64,000 nucleotides of DNA, taken from NCBI RefSeq assembly GCF_003427025.1, contig NZ_QVAI01000005.1, forward strand, positions 248,001 to 312,000. The letters are read 5' to 3'. Origin of the DNA: Jiangella endophytica (GTDB lineage Bacteria > Actinomycetota > Actinomycetes > Jiangellales > Jiangellaceae). Positions 54,787-64,000 of the stretch are shown here, piece by piece. Position numbers and translations under genes: made by a program. The notes under the pieces were generated by a model that saw only the letters and a list, made by a program, of their open reading frames with translations, made no database searches and was not told where the DNA came from. Positions within the stretch are counted from its first letter, which is position 1. Each line of letters opens with the position of its first letter.

Positions 54787-55038
54787 GTGGCCCGCGTCGT
54801 TGTCGACGTCATGCTCAAACCCGAAATTCTCGACCCGCAGGGCAAAGCCGTGCAGGGTGCGTTCGGCCGGCTCGGATTCGAGGGAGTCGCCTCGGTCCGG
54901 CAGGGCAAGCGCTTCGAGATCGAGCTCGACGGCGAGGCGACGCCCGAAGCGGTCGCCGAGATCGAGCGCGCCGCCGCGACCCTGCTCGCCAACCCGGTCA
55001 TCGAGGACTTCACCGTCCACGTGGAGGCCGGCGTCTGA
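54787..55038 (+). CDS. purS: Phosphoribosylformylglycinamidine synthase subunit PurS
   Basis: 83-residue PurS, the small subunit that bridges PurQ and PurL in the FGAM synthase complex. It starts [30 protein letters not shown] and continues [15 protein letters not shown], both diagnostic. I prefer GTG 54787, 7 bases after GAGGAG, to the GTG at 54781. The stop shares one base with the purQ start (TGATG). The 226 bases before it contain no gene. Confidence 0.95.
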   Translation: MARVVVDVMLKPEILDPQGKAVQGAFGRLGFEGVASVRQGKRFEIELDGEATPEAVAEIERAAATLLANPVIEDFTVHVEAGV

Positions 55039-55705
55039 TGCGCATCGGCGTCGTCACGTTCCCCGGCTCCCTCGACGACCGCGACGCCGCCCGGGCCGTC
55101 CGGGTCGCCGGCGGCGAGGCGGTCTCCCTCTGGCACGGCGACGCCGACCTCCACGGTGTCGACGCCGTCGTGCTGCCCGGCGGCTTCTCCTACGGCGACT
55201 ACCTGCGCTGCGGCGCCATCGCCCGGTTCGCGCCGGTCATGGAGCCGCTGGTCGACGCCGCCCGCGGCGGGCTGCCGGTGCTCGGCATCTGCAACGGCTT
55301 CCAGGTGCTGTGCGAGTCTCACCTGCTGCCAGGCGCGCTGATCCGCAACGACCACCGCAAGTTCGTCTGCCGCGACCAGCCGCTGCGGGTCGAGAACACG
55401 GCCACGGCGTGGACGTCCGGCTACGCGGCCGGCCAGCAGATCGTCATCCCGCTGAAGAACGGCGAGGGCGGCTACGTCGCCGACGACCGCACGCTCGACG
55501 AGCTCGAGGCCGAGGGCCGGGTCGTCGTCCGCTACGCCGGCGACAACCCCAACGGCTCCTACCGCGACATCGCCGGCGTCACCAACGCCCGCGGCAACGT
55601 CGTCGGGCTGATGCCGCACCCCGAGCACGCGGTCGAGTCGCTCACCGGGCCGACCACCGACGGCCTCGGCTTCTTCACGTCTGTCCTGGAAGGACTGGTC
55701 CGTTC

Positions 55706-55709
<4 letters not shown>
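55038..55709 (+). CDS. purQ: Phosphoribosylformylglycinamidine synthase, glutaminase subunit PurQ
   Basis: 223-residue class I glutamine amidotransferase that supplies ammonia to PurL. The nucleophile Cys is in [11 protein letters not shown], and the His/Glu pair in [30 protein letters not shown] is the PurQ-specific block. Overlaps purS by 1 base and purL by 4 (GTGA). Confidence 0.97.
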
Positions 55710-57958
<2,249 letters not shown>

Positions 57959-59270
57959 GCCTTCGCGGCCTCGATCCGGGCGGTGGTCAGCCGCGGCAGC
58001 GCGTAGAGCACCATCACCACGTGCAGGGCCGCGGCGACCAGGAACGGCAGCCGCAGCGCCCACTCGCGGCTCAGCCAGACGCCGCCGGCCGTCACGAGGA
58101 CGCCGCCGAGCAGCGTCCCGACCGAGAGCGCGCCCCAGCCGAAGAACCGGTACACCGAGTTGACCCGGCCGAGCAGGTGGTCGGGGATGATCGTCTGCCG
58201 CATCGACACCGTGATGACGTTCCACAGCACGGTGAAGAAGCCCTCGAACACGAAGACCACGTAGACGATCACCGGCGACGACAGCAGGCCGACGGCGCCC
58301 AGGGTGCCGCCGAGCACGACCAGCGAGACGATCAGCGACGCGCCGGGGCCGATGCGGGCGCTGACCCGGTGGGCGACCAGCGACCCGGCCACCGCGCCCA
58401 CCGCCACCCCCGACAGCATGATGCCGAACTGCGTCGCATTGAGGCCCAGGATCTCCTGCGCCAGCAGCACGTAGATGGCCATGGCGGCGGCCTGTAGGCC
58501 GTTCGCCGCGCCGAGCAGGAACGCCAGCGACCGCAGCAGGTGGTGGTTCCACAGCCACCGCACGCCCTCGGCAATCTCCGTCTTCCAGTTGATCCGGCCG
58601 CTGCTGACCTTGCCCTTCGGCGCGAACTGCCCGGCCAGCATGAACACCAGCGCCGCCGCGATGCCGAAGGTGCCGGCGTTGATGAAGAACGGCAGCGCGA
58701 ACGCCAGGCCCAGCAGCAGGCCGGCCAGCGGCGGGCCGACGAAGTTGTTGACGACGACCTCGGCGCCCCACAGGCGGCCGTTCGCCTTCTCCAGCCGGTC
58801 CTTCTCGACGACGGACGGCAGCAGCGTCTGCGCCGTGTTGTCGCGCAGCACCTCGGCCATGCCCAGCAGGAACGCCATCAGGTACAGCAGCGCGAGCAGG
58901 ACGGTGCCGTTCTCGGGCACGGCGGCGGTGCCGTCGGCGATCTGGTCCGGCGTCGGCAGGTCGGTCTGCCAGCTCAGCACCACGAACGCGAACGCGCCCA
59001 TGACGGCGAACCGCGCGACGTCCATGACGGCGACCAGCTTGCGGCGGTCGAGGCGGTCGCTGATGACCCCGGCCGGCAGCGAGAACAGCAGCCACGGCAA
59101 CCGGGTGGCCAGGGTGACCAGCGCGATCTGCATCGGATCGCGGGTGACGGCGGTGGCCAGCCACGGGATCGCCACCGCCGACAGGCCGTCGCCGAAGTTG
59201 GAGACGACCGACGCGCTCCAGAGCTTCCAGTAGTTGCGGCCCAGCCCGGCCGGCGCGGTCGTCTCGGTGG

Positions 59271-59864
59271 TCACGCGGCACCGTCCTTCGGATCTGGCAG
59301 GTGCCCGCGCTGCGTCGGGAAGATCCCGACCAGCACACCGTACGTCACGTCACCCTCGCGCGGTTGCCGCACGAACTCGTCGAGCAGCTCGATCAGCCGC
59401 TGCCGCCACTCCTCCGCCCGTTCGGCCGGGATGCGCGCGTAGCGGGAGTTCGTCAGCATCGGGAGGTCGAGTAGTTCCGCGGGGAGCTGGGCGATCTCCG
59501 CGGTGGTCTCGGCGAGCAGGCCCTTGGGCTCCAGCCCGATGCCGTCGAACGAGGCGCGGTCCCAGTCGTGGTACAGGAACACGCGCGCGGTGCGGCCGTA
59601 GTAGCGGGCCTCGATCGCGCGGACCAGTTTGGTGCGCACGACGTGCACCAGGCCCGCGTACTCGAGGACCTTCAGGTGGTGGCCGACCGTTCCCTTCGGC
59701 TTGTCCAGCGCCGCCGCCAGCTCCGTCGTCGTCGCGGCGCGCTCCAGCAGCAGGCTGACGATCTTCATTCGGGTCTCGTCGAACAGCGCCCGGTACTGCG
59801 CGGGATCGGTGAGCTCGAGTTCGTCGGGGAGCTCGTAGTCGGGAACGGCAGACTGGTCGGGCAT
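59271..59864 (-). CDS. ArsR-like helix-turn-helix regulator of the MFS operon
   Basis: 197 residues. An N-terminal winged helix (DPAQYRALFDETRMKIVSLLLERAATTTELAAALDKPKGTVGHHLKVLEYAGLVHVVRTKLVRAIEARYYGRTARVFLY) is followed by a helical C-terminal region (about 110-190; AEEWRQRLIELLDEFVRQ) seen in HTH proteins coupled to MFS exporters. The PKGTVGHHLKVLE recognition helix is ArsR-type. ATG 59864 is directly downstream of a perfect inverted repeat, the likely autoregulatory operator. Confidence 0.9.
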   Translation of the reverse strand: MPDQSAVPDYELPDELELTDPAQYRALFDETRMKIVSLLLERAATTTELAAALDKPKGTVGHHLKVLEYAGLVHVVRTKLVRAIEARYYGRTARVFLYHDWDRASFDGIGLEPKGLLAETTAEIAQLPAELLDLPMLTNSRYARIPAERAEEWRQRLIELLDEFVRQPREGDVTYGVLVGIFPTQRGHLPDPKDGAA

Positions 59865-59868
59865 TCCC

Positions 59869-59894
59869 GAATGGTCGGCGAATCCCGACCATTC
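59869..59894. promoter_or_regulatory. Perfect 10-bp inverted repeat, operator of the regulator-MFS operon
   Basis: GAATGGTCGG (59869-59878) and CCGACCATTC (59885-59894) pair perfectly around a 6-base spacer. The site begins 5 bases upstream of the regulator's ATG and ends 2 bases from the stop of the VOC gene. It therefore occupies almost the whole 32-base gap. Confidence 0.85.
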
Positions 59895-59896
59895 TG

Positions 59897-60310
59897 TCAA
59901 GATACGTACTGGTCGGCGAACTCCCCGGTCGGCTCGATCGGCGTGATGACGTCGACCAGCACGCCGTCGGGCGCCTCGACGACGAAGTGCCGCTGGCCGA
60001 ACGCCTCGTCGCGCAGCTCCAGGGCGACGGGGAGCCCCGCGCCGCCGGCCAGCCGTGCGTACCAGGCGTCGACGTCGGGGACCTCGAGGTTGAGCAGCAG
60101 TCCGCGGGCCGGCTGCCGGAACCCCTCGGGGATGGTCGGGTGGCGGTGGTCGACGAACGCCAGCTCGATGTGCGCGGCGTCGGGGTGGCGCAGGCTGACG
60201 TACCAGTCGGCCTCGAAGGTGAGCGTGAAGCCGAGGTGCTCGGTGAAGAAGTCGCGCGCGGCGGCGACGTCGGAGCTGCAGACGACCGGGTAGAAGCCGC
60301 TGATGGCCAT
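59897..60310 (-). CDS. VOC-family protein controlled by TetR
   Basis: 137-residue glyoxalase-fold protein: [72 protein letters not shown] and [22 protein letters not shown]. Candidate metal ligands are the Glu in IELAF and the Asp/Glu near the C-terminus. ATG 60310 follows GAGGAGGACCC. Divergent from a tetR gene with two palindromic operators between them. It may bind or detoxify the TetR ligand, which is inferred from context only. Confidence 0.87.
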   Translation of the reverse strand: MAISGFYPVVCSSDVAAARDFFTEHLGFTLTFEADWYVSLRHPDAAHIELAFVDHRHPTIPEGFRQPARGLLLNLEVPDVDAWYARLAGGAGLPVALELRDEAFGQRHFVVEAPDGVLVDVITPIEPTGEFADQYVS

Positions 60311-60333
60311 GGGTCCTCCTCAATTCGGATACC

Positions 60334-60380
60334 TACCGTCGGTATGTGTTCCGCACGCTACGATGCATACCGTTGGTATG
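60334..60380. promoter_or_regulatory. Two TetR operators with the TACCG-N-CGGTA pattern
   Basis: TACCGTCGGTA (60334-60344, extended to CTACCGTCGGTATG) and CATACCGTTGGTATG (60366-60380, perfect 6+6 with 3-base spacer) share the same palindromic core. Their centres are 34 bases apart. They lie between the divergent VOC and tetR genes; the second ends 15 bases before the tetR ATG. Confidence 0.88.
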
Positions 60381-60395
60381 TCAACTGGAGGTGGG

Positions 60396-60983
60396 ATGTC
60401 CCCGTCGAAGGCCGAACAGCGCGAGGCGACGTTCGTCGCGCTGGTCACCGAGGCGCGCCGCCAGTTCGCGCGCGACGGCTACGCGGCGGTCAGCCTGGCC
60501 GGCATCGTCGACGCGCTCGGGCTCACCAAAGGCGCGCTGTACCACCACTTCACCAACAAGGCGGCGCTCTTCCAGGCCGTCGTCGAGCGGGTTCAGGCAC
60601 AGGTCGCCGAACGGGTCGTCGCCGCGGCCGAGGAACGACCCGACGCATGGGGGCAGCTCACCGCGGGCTGCGAGGCGTTCCTGCGGGCCGGCGCCGACCC
60701 CGAGGTGCAGCGCATCATGCTGATCGACGGGCCGGCCGTGCTCGGCTGGGACGACTGGCGCGCCCTCGACGACGCCTCCTCCGGGCGGCACCTGCGCGAG
60801 GCCCTGCAATCCGCCGTCGACGACGGTGTCCTCGCGCCGCAGCCGGTCGAACCGCTGACCCACCTGCTGTCCGGCGCGATGAACGAGGCCGCCCTCTGGC
60901 TGGCCCGCTCCGACGACCCTCGCGACCTCGACGACACCGTCGCCGCGCTGCTCGCCCTGCTCGACGCTCTGCGCCTACGGTGA
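60396..60983 (+). CDS. TetR/AcrR-family transcriptional regulator
   Basis: 195 residues: helix-turn-helix REATFVALVTEARRQFARDGYAAVSLAGIVDALGLTKGALYHHFTNKAALFQAVVERV, then a helical ligand domain with PEVQRIMLIDGPAVLGWDDWRALD, a block common in the TetR_C_33-like group. ATG 60396 follows GGAGGT at 4 bases; an ATG at 60378 overlaps the operator and lacks a ribosome site. It should repress itself and the VOC gene. Confidence 0.93.
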   Translation: MSPSKAEQREATFVALVTEARRQFARDGYAAVSLAGIVDALGLTKGALYHHFTNKAALFQAVVERVQAQVAERVVAAAEERPDAWGQLTAGCEAFLRAGADPEVQRIMLIDGPAVLGWDDWRALDDASSGRHLREALQSAVDDGVLAPQPVEPLTHLLSGAMNEAALWLARSDDPRDLDDTVAALLALLDALRLR

Positions 60984-61026
60984 CGGCGGCGCCGGTAGTC
61001 ACGAGACCTGACGGCATGATGGGGCC

Positions 61027-62187
61027 ATGCTGCGGACGATCGCCATCGCGAACTACCGTTCGCTGCGCGACCTCGTCCTGCCGCTGACCGGCCTCGACAT
61101 CGTCACCGGCGCGAACGGGACGGGGAAGTCGAGCCTGTACCGCGCGCTGCGGCTGCTCGCCGAGTGCGCGCGCGGCGACGTCATCGCGTCGCTCGCCCGC
61201 GAGGGCGGAATGCCGTCAGTCACGTGGGCCGGGCCGGAGAAGCCGAGCCGCGAGATGCGGTCCGGAGGGCAGCCGATTCAGGGCACCCGGCGGTCCCAGC
61301 CGGTCAACGTTCGCATGGGCTTCGCCGGCGACGACTTCGGCTACCTGATCGACCTCGGCCTGCCACGACCGGCCGGATCGGCGTTCTTCGACCTCGACCC
61401 GGAGATCAAGCGCGAGGCGATCTGGAGCGGCCCGGTGCTGCGGCCGGGGACGTGGCTGGCCGATCGTCGCAACGAACTGGTGCGAGTACGCTCTGGCGGT
61501 GGCGATTGGGAGCACCTGGCCCAAGGCCTGCGCACCTTCGAGAGCATGCTGAGCGAGGTCGCCGATCCCGCCCGCGCCCCCGAGCTGCTGACGGTCCGTG
61601 AGCAAGTGCGCGGCTGGCGCTTCTACGACCACTTCCGCACCGATGCCGGCGCACCGGCCCGGCAGCCGCAGCTGGGCACCCGCACCCTGGTCCTGGCCGA
61701 CGACGGCGCCGACCTGGCCGCCGCGCTGCAGACGATCCGCGAGATCGGGGCGGTCGAGGCGCTCGACGAGTCGGTCGACCGTGCCTTTCCCGGTTCACGG
61801 CTCGAGATCGCCCAGGTCGGTGGCCGGCTCGACCTCTCCTTCCGGCAGCACGGGTTGCTCCGCCCGCTGGCCGGGGCGGAGCTGTCCGACGGCACGCTGC
61901 GCTTCCTGCTCTGGGCGGCCGCGCTGCTCACACCGCGGCCGCCCGCGCTGATGGTGCTGAACGAGCCCGAGACCAGCCTGCATCCGCACCTGGTGCCGGC
62001 GTTGGCCGAGCTCGTCGTCACGGCGCACGAGACCACACAGATCGTCGTCGTCACGCACTCGCACGCGCTGATCGACCACATCGGCGCCGCGGCAGCCCGG
62101 GTCGAGCTGGTCAAGGAGACCGGCGATACCCGGATCGAGGGGCAGGACCGCTTCGACCGGCCCTCGTGGAACTGGGGCTCGCGCTGA
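61027..62187 (+). CDS. AAA (OLD/RecF-like, ABC-ATPase fold) ATPase
   Basis: 386 residues. Walker A TGANGTGKSSLYRAL near the N-terminus, a middle lid (about 60-250), signature-like AELSDGTLRFLLWAAALL, Walker B PALMVLNEPETSLHPHLVPAL and switch His in VVVTHSHALIDHI. This is the SMC-like AAA_21 group; there is no TOPRIM nuclease at the C-terminus. Stand-alone members are of unknown role, while relatives power defence (OLD, Gabija, retron) or repair. ATG 61027, 43 bases after tetR. A 2H phosphoesterase gene follows after 22 bases. Confidence 0.9.
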   Translation: MLRTIAIANYRSLRDLVLPLTGLDIVTGANGTGKSSLYRALRLLAECARGDVIASLAREGGMPSVTWAGPEKPSREMRSGGQPIQGTRRSQPVNVRMGFAGDDFGYLIDLGLPRPAGSAFFDLDPEIKREAIWSGPVLRPGTWLADRRNELVRVRSGGGDWEHLAQGLRTFESMLSEVADPARAPELLTVREQVRGWRFYDHFRTDAGAPARQPQLGTRTLVLADDGADLAAALQTIREIGAVEALDESVDRAFPGSRLEIAQVGGRLDLSFRQHGLLRPLAGAELSDGTLRFLLWAAALLTPRPPALMVLNEPETSLHPHLVPALAELVVTAHETTQIVVVTHSHALIDHIGAAAARVELVKETGDTRIEGQDRFDRPSWNWGSR

Positions 62188-62209
62188 GGCTTACCCCTAG
62201 CGTGGGTTC

Positions 62210-62734
62210 ATGGCGCTCGCCGTCTGTCTGCTGCTCGATCCTCGGGCCGATGCCGCCGTCCGCCGGCTCTGGCGGCGGCTCGAGGACCGAGGCATCGCGT
62301 CGCTGACCTCGCACACCCACGGCCGGCACGTGCCGCACGTCTCGCTGGCGGTGCTACGCCGCTGGGACCTCGACGACGTCCGGGCCACGGTCGAGGCGCT
62401 GCCCGACGCCGGGCCGGTGCGGCTGCACTTCGACGGACTCGGCACGTTCCGGCGGGGCCGGTGCTGGCTGATTCCGGCGGTCAGCGCGGAGCTCGTCGCC
62501 CGGCAGGAGCGGGTGGCCCGCGCCCTGGGCGACCGCGGCGCCGAGTTGCACCACCACTATCGGCCGGGCTCGTGGATCCCGCACTGCTCGCTCGCGCCAC
62601 GCGTCCACCTGAGCGATCTCGGTACGCTCGCCGCGACGGTCTACGACGTCCTGCCGCTGGAAGCGCTGGCCGACCGGGCCGAGCTGATCGACAGCGGAAC
62701 CGGCGAGCGGTGGCCCCTGACGCACGCCCCCTGA
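62210..62734 (+). CDS. 2'-5' RNA ligase/2H phosphoesterase family protein
   Basis: 174 residues with the two catalytic H-x-S/T-x motifs of the 2H superfamily: HVPHVSLAVL and WIPHCSLAPRV, about 75 residues apart, each on a beta strand of the bilobed fold. Members open or close 2',3'-cyclic phosphate or 2'-5' bonds in RNA or nucleotides. It lies 22 bases after the ATPase gene and 28 before the next, so the three may be co-transcribed. Confidence 0.88.
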   Translation: MALAVCLLLDPRADAAVRRLWRRLEDRGIASLTSHTHGRHVPHVSLAVLRRWDLDDVRATVEALPDAGPVRLHFDGLGTFRRGRCWLIPAVSAELVARQERVARALGDRGAELHHHYRPGSWIPHCSLAPRVHLSDLGTLAATVYDVLPLEALADRAELIDSGTGERWPLTHAP

Positions 62735-62762
62735 CGTCAGACCTGGCGGGTAGCCTGCCGGG

Positions 62763-63554
62763 GTGGCGAAACGGATGGACCCGGCGACGGCGTGGGCGGC
62801 GTACCGCAGTGGCCACGAGGCGCTGCGTGGCTGGCTGGCCGAGCTGCCGCCGGAGCACTGGGCCGGCCCGAGCGTGCTGCCCGGCTGGACCGTCGCCGAC
62901 CTCGCGGCGCACGTCGCGCTGGTGGCCGACTCGGTGACGGCCACGGAAGCGGCCCCGCGTGGGGTCGCGGCTCGCAGCCTCAGCGACTACCTCACGACGT
63001 ACGCAGGCGCCGCCGCCGACCTGTCCGAGCGGACGCTCGCCATCGCCGCTGCTGCGGCGCACGACAAGGACCGCGTCCTCGCCGCCGTCGACGACCGCTT
63101 CGAGGCCTCGGCCGCCACCGTCGACGCGCGGGGGCTCGACGACGTCGTCCTGACGACGCGGCGGGTGCCGGCCCGCCAGGGCGACTACCTGCTGACCCGG
63201 GTCATCGAGATCGCCGTCCACGCCGACGACCTCGCCCGCTCGGTCCCGTCCGCCGACCCGCCCGCCATCCCCCGCGACACCATCAGGCTCGCCGTCCGCA
63301 CGCTCCTCGACGTGCTGGCCGACCGCGCGCCGGGCCGCAGCGTCGAGGTGCGCGTCGCGCCGTTCGCCGCCGTCCAGTGCATCGAGGGGCCACGGCACAC
63401 CCGCGGCACGCCGCCCAACACCGTCGACCTCACGCCGCCGCTGTGGCTCCGGCTGGCCGGCGGGCGCACCACGTGGGCCGCCGAGATCGCCGCCGGCACC
63501 GTCCTGGCCAGCGGGCAGCGCGCCGATCTGTCGGCCCACCTGCCGTTGTTCTAG
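62763..63554 (+). CDS. Maleylpyruvate isomerase-like (DinB/mycothiol-type) protein
   Basis: 263 residues. An N-terminal DinB-like four-helix domain typical of mycothiol-dependent maleylpyruvate isomerases (AYRSGHEALRGWLAELPPEHWAGPSVLPGWTVADLAAHVALVADSV, and later RVIEIAVHADDLARSV) contains the His triad positions (H in GHEALR, AHVALV and VHADDL). A C-terminal sterol-carrier-like domain follows (about 180-263; VEVRVAPFAAVQC, DLTPPLWLRLAGGRTTW). GTG 62763. The substrate is unknown; a mycothiol-related reaction is the family expectation. Its TAG stop overlaps the TAG of the convergent gene (CTAG). Confidence 0.88.
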   Translation: MAKRMDPATAWAAYRSGHEALRGWLAELPPEHWAGPSVLPGWTVADLAAHVALVADSVTATEAAPRGVAARSLSDYLTTYAGAAADLSERTLAIAAAAAHDKDRVLAAVDDRFEASAATVDARGLDDVVLTTRRVPARQGDYLLTRVIEIAVHADDLARSVPSADPPAIPRDTIRLAVRTLLDVLADRAPGRSVEVRVAPFAAVQCIEGPRHTRGTPPNTVDLTPPLWLRLAGGRTTWAAEIAAGTVLASGQRADLSAHLPLF

Positions 63555-64000
63555 TCCGTGTCGTCGGACAGGTCGGCTGTGTAGGTGACGCCGCCGGATC
63601 CGGTCAGGTCGATGCGCTCGATCTGGTAGATGTTCGCGTCGACCGTGCCGCCGGATCCGCCGCCGGCCCGGCCCACCTCGTAGTCGGCGACGGTCTGCGT
63701 GCCGTCGTGGGTGACGACCGACACCTCGTACGTCCCCGGCTCCGCGGTGTCGCCGAGCACGGTGAACACCCACGACGGGTCGCCCTGGTAGAGGAACACG
63801 TGCCCGACCTGCGTGCCGGCGTCGTCCAGGAGCGGGGCGGCGTGGAAGTAGCGGCCGTTCGCCACGTCGAGCGTTTCGCGGTAGCCGGCGGCGAGGTCGC
63901 GGTCGTCGGAGGTCACCTGCCAGACCACACCGGCGCCGCCCAGGCCGGCGATCACCGCGGCGGCCGCGTACGGCAGGATGCGGCGCCAGCGTCGCGGGCG
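63551..64000 (-). CDS. Anti-sigma-factor-like membrane protein, C-terminal part (cut by the window end)
   Basis: The open frame runs off the right edge, so only the last 149 residues are visible. They begin RPRRWRRILPYAAAAVIAGLGGAGVVW, a basic stop-transfer sequence and membrane helix, then an extracytoplasmic beta domain (TLDVANGRYFHAAPLLDDAGTQVGHVFLYQGDPSWVFTVLGDTAEPGTYEVSVVTHDG...). This resembles the outer domain of RskA-type anti-sigma factors, whose strands read 'SWVF-VL--PGTYEV'. The zinc-finger/sigma-binding part would be outside the window. A GTG at 63955 is an internal codon in this view. Confidence 0.55.
   Translation of the reverse strand, partial: RPRRWRRILPYAAAAVIAGLGGAGVVWQVTSDDRDLAAGYRETLDVANGRYFHAAPLLDDAGTQVGHVFLYQGDPSWVFTVLGDTAEPGTYEVSVVTHDGTQTVADYEVGRAGGGSGGTVDANIYQIERIDLTGSGGVTYTADLSDDTD

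Noticed and set aside
63551-63955. A complete 134-residue protein starting at GTG 63955
   Set aside because: The frame stays open upstream to the window edge and encodes a basic stop-transfer sequence plus a membrane helix, so the gene is almost certainly longer.

Overview
The window is GC-rich, single-chromosome-like bacterial DNA (roughly 70% G+C, strong third-position GC, many GTG starts). It most probably comes from a filamentous or soil actinomycete. Supporting signs are an F420-type LLM oxidoreductase, a mycothiol-type maleylpyruvate isomerase-like protein, RipA-like NlpC/P60 and PBP4 proteins, a GPGG-type small membrane protein, and the actinobacterial order ppa - dacB - zinc metalloprotease - tilS - hpt - ftsH - folE. 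A Jiangella-like genus is my guess and is only an inference. No rRNA, tRNA, insertion sequence, prophage or CRISPR array was seen.

Layout. 1-13.8 kb: tail of a two-component system (kinase cut by the window edge), a GNAT acetyltransferase coupled to a Tat-type lipoprotein, a GntR/ABC-2 exporter operon, small metabolic enzymes, a CGNR regulator divergent from an alpha/beta hydrolase, gluconokinase, a class A penicillin-binding protein and a ferredoxin-NADP reductase. 14-26 kb: nitrate/nitrite assimilation, comprising a NarK transporter, nitrate reductase with its flavoprotein partner, NirB, NirD, a HemD-winged-helix fusion and SUMT. Every junction from nasC to sumT is a 4-base stop/start overlap. 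A ThrE-like exporter and a sirohydrochlorin chelatase follow, so siroheme synthesis sits beside the siroheme enzyme it serves, although no precorrin-2 dehydrogenase is present here. 26-30.3 kb: a four-gene minus-strand set (58-aa protein, membrane-anchored subtilase with a propeller-like C-terminus, a 384-aa protein with a toxin-like C-terminus, and a coupled acidic protein that looks like its immunity partner). This is the best candidate for an undescribed system.

30.3-33.1 kb: a dimethylargininase-rocD operon divergent from an Lrp/AsnC regulator, with three phased repeats between them. 33.2-42.7 kb: the cell-wall and housekeeping block (NlpC/P60, pyrophosphatase, PBP4, metalloprotease, tilS, hpt, ftsH, folE). 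42.7-49.3 kb: LLM oxidoreductase, a ribbon-helix-helix/VOC pair, a Sap/GAP-like membrane protein divergent from TetR, purB, an ArsR-SRPBCC-SnoaL operon and a small secreted protein. 49.4-53.8 kb: a 1463-residue secreted multidomain subtilase, divergent from an orphan winged-helix regulator. 54.8-58.0 kb: purSQL. 57.9-61.0 kb: MFS exporter with an ArsR-like regulator, then a VOC protein divergent from TetR, each with a clear palindromic operator. 61-64 kb: an OLD-like ATPase, a 2H phosphoesterase, a maleylpyruvate isomerase-like protein and an anti-sigma-like membrane protein cut by the window edge.

A second theme is a set of at least five intergenic palindromes, each carrying TGATCA in its arms or at its centre. 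Two of them (13.8 and 36.6 kb) share the same 14-bp palindromic core and a flanking 9-mer in identical register, so they appear to be copies of one repeat family.
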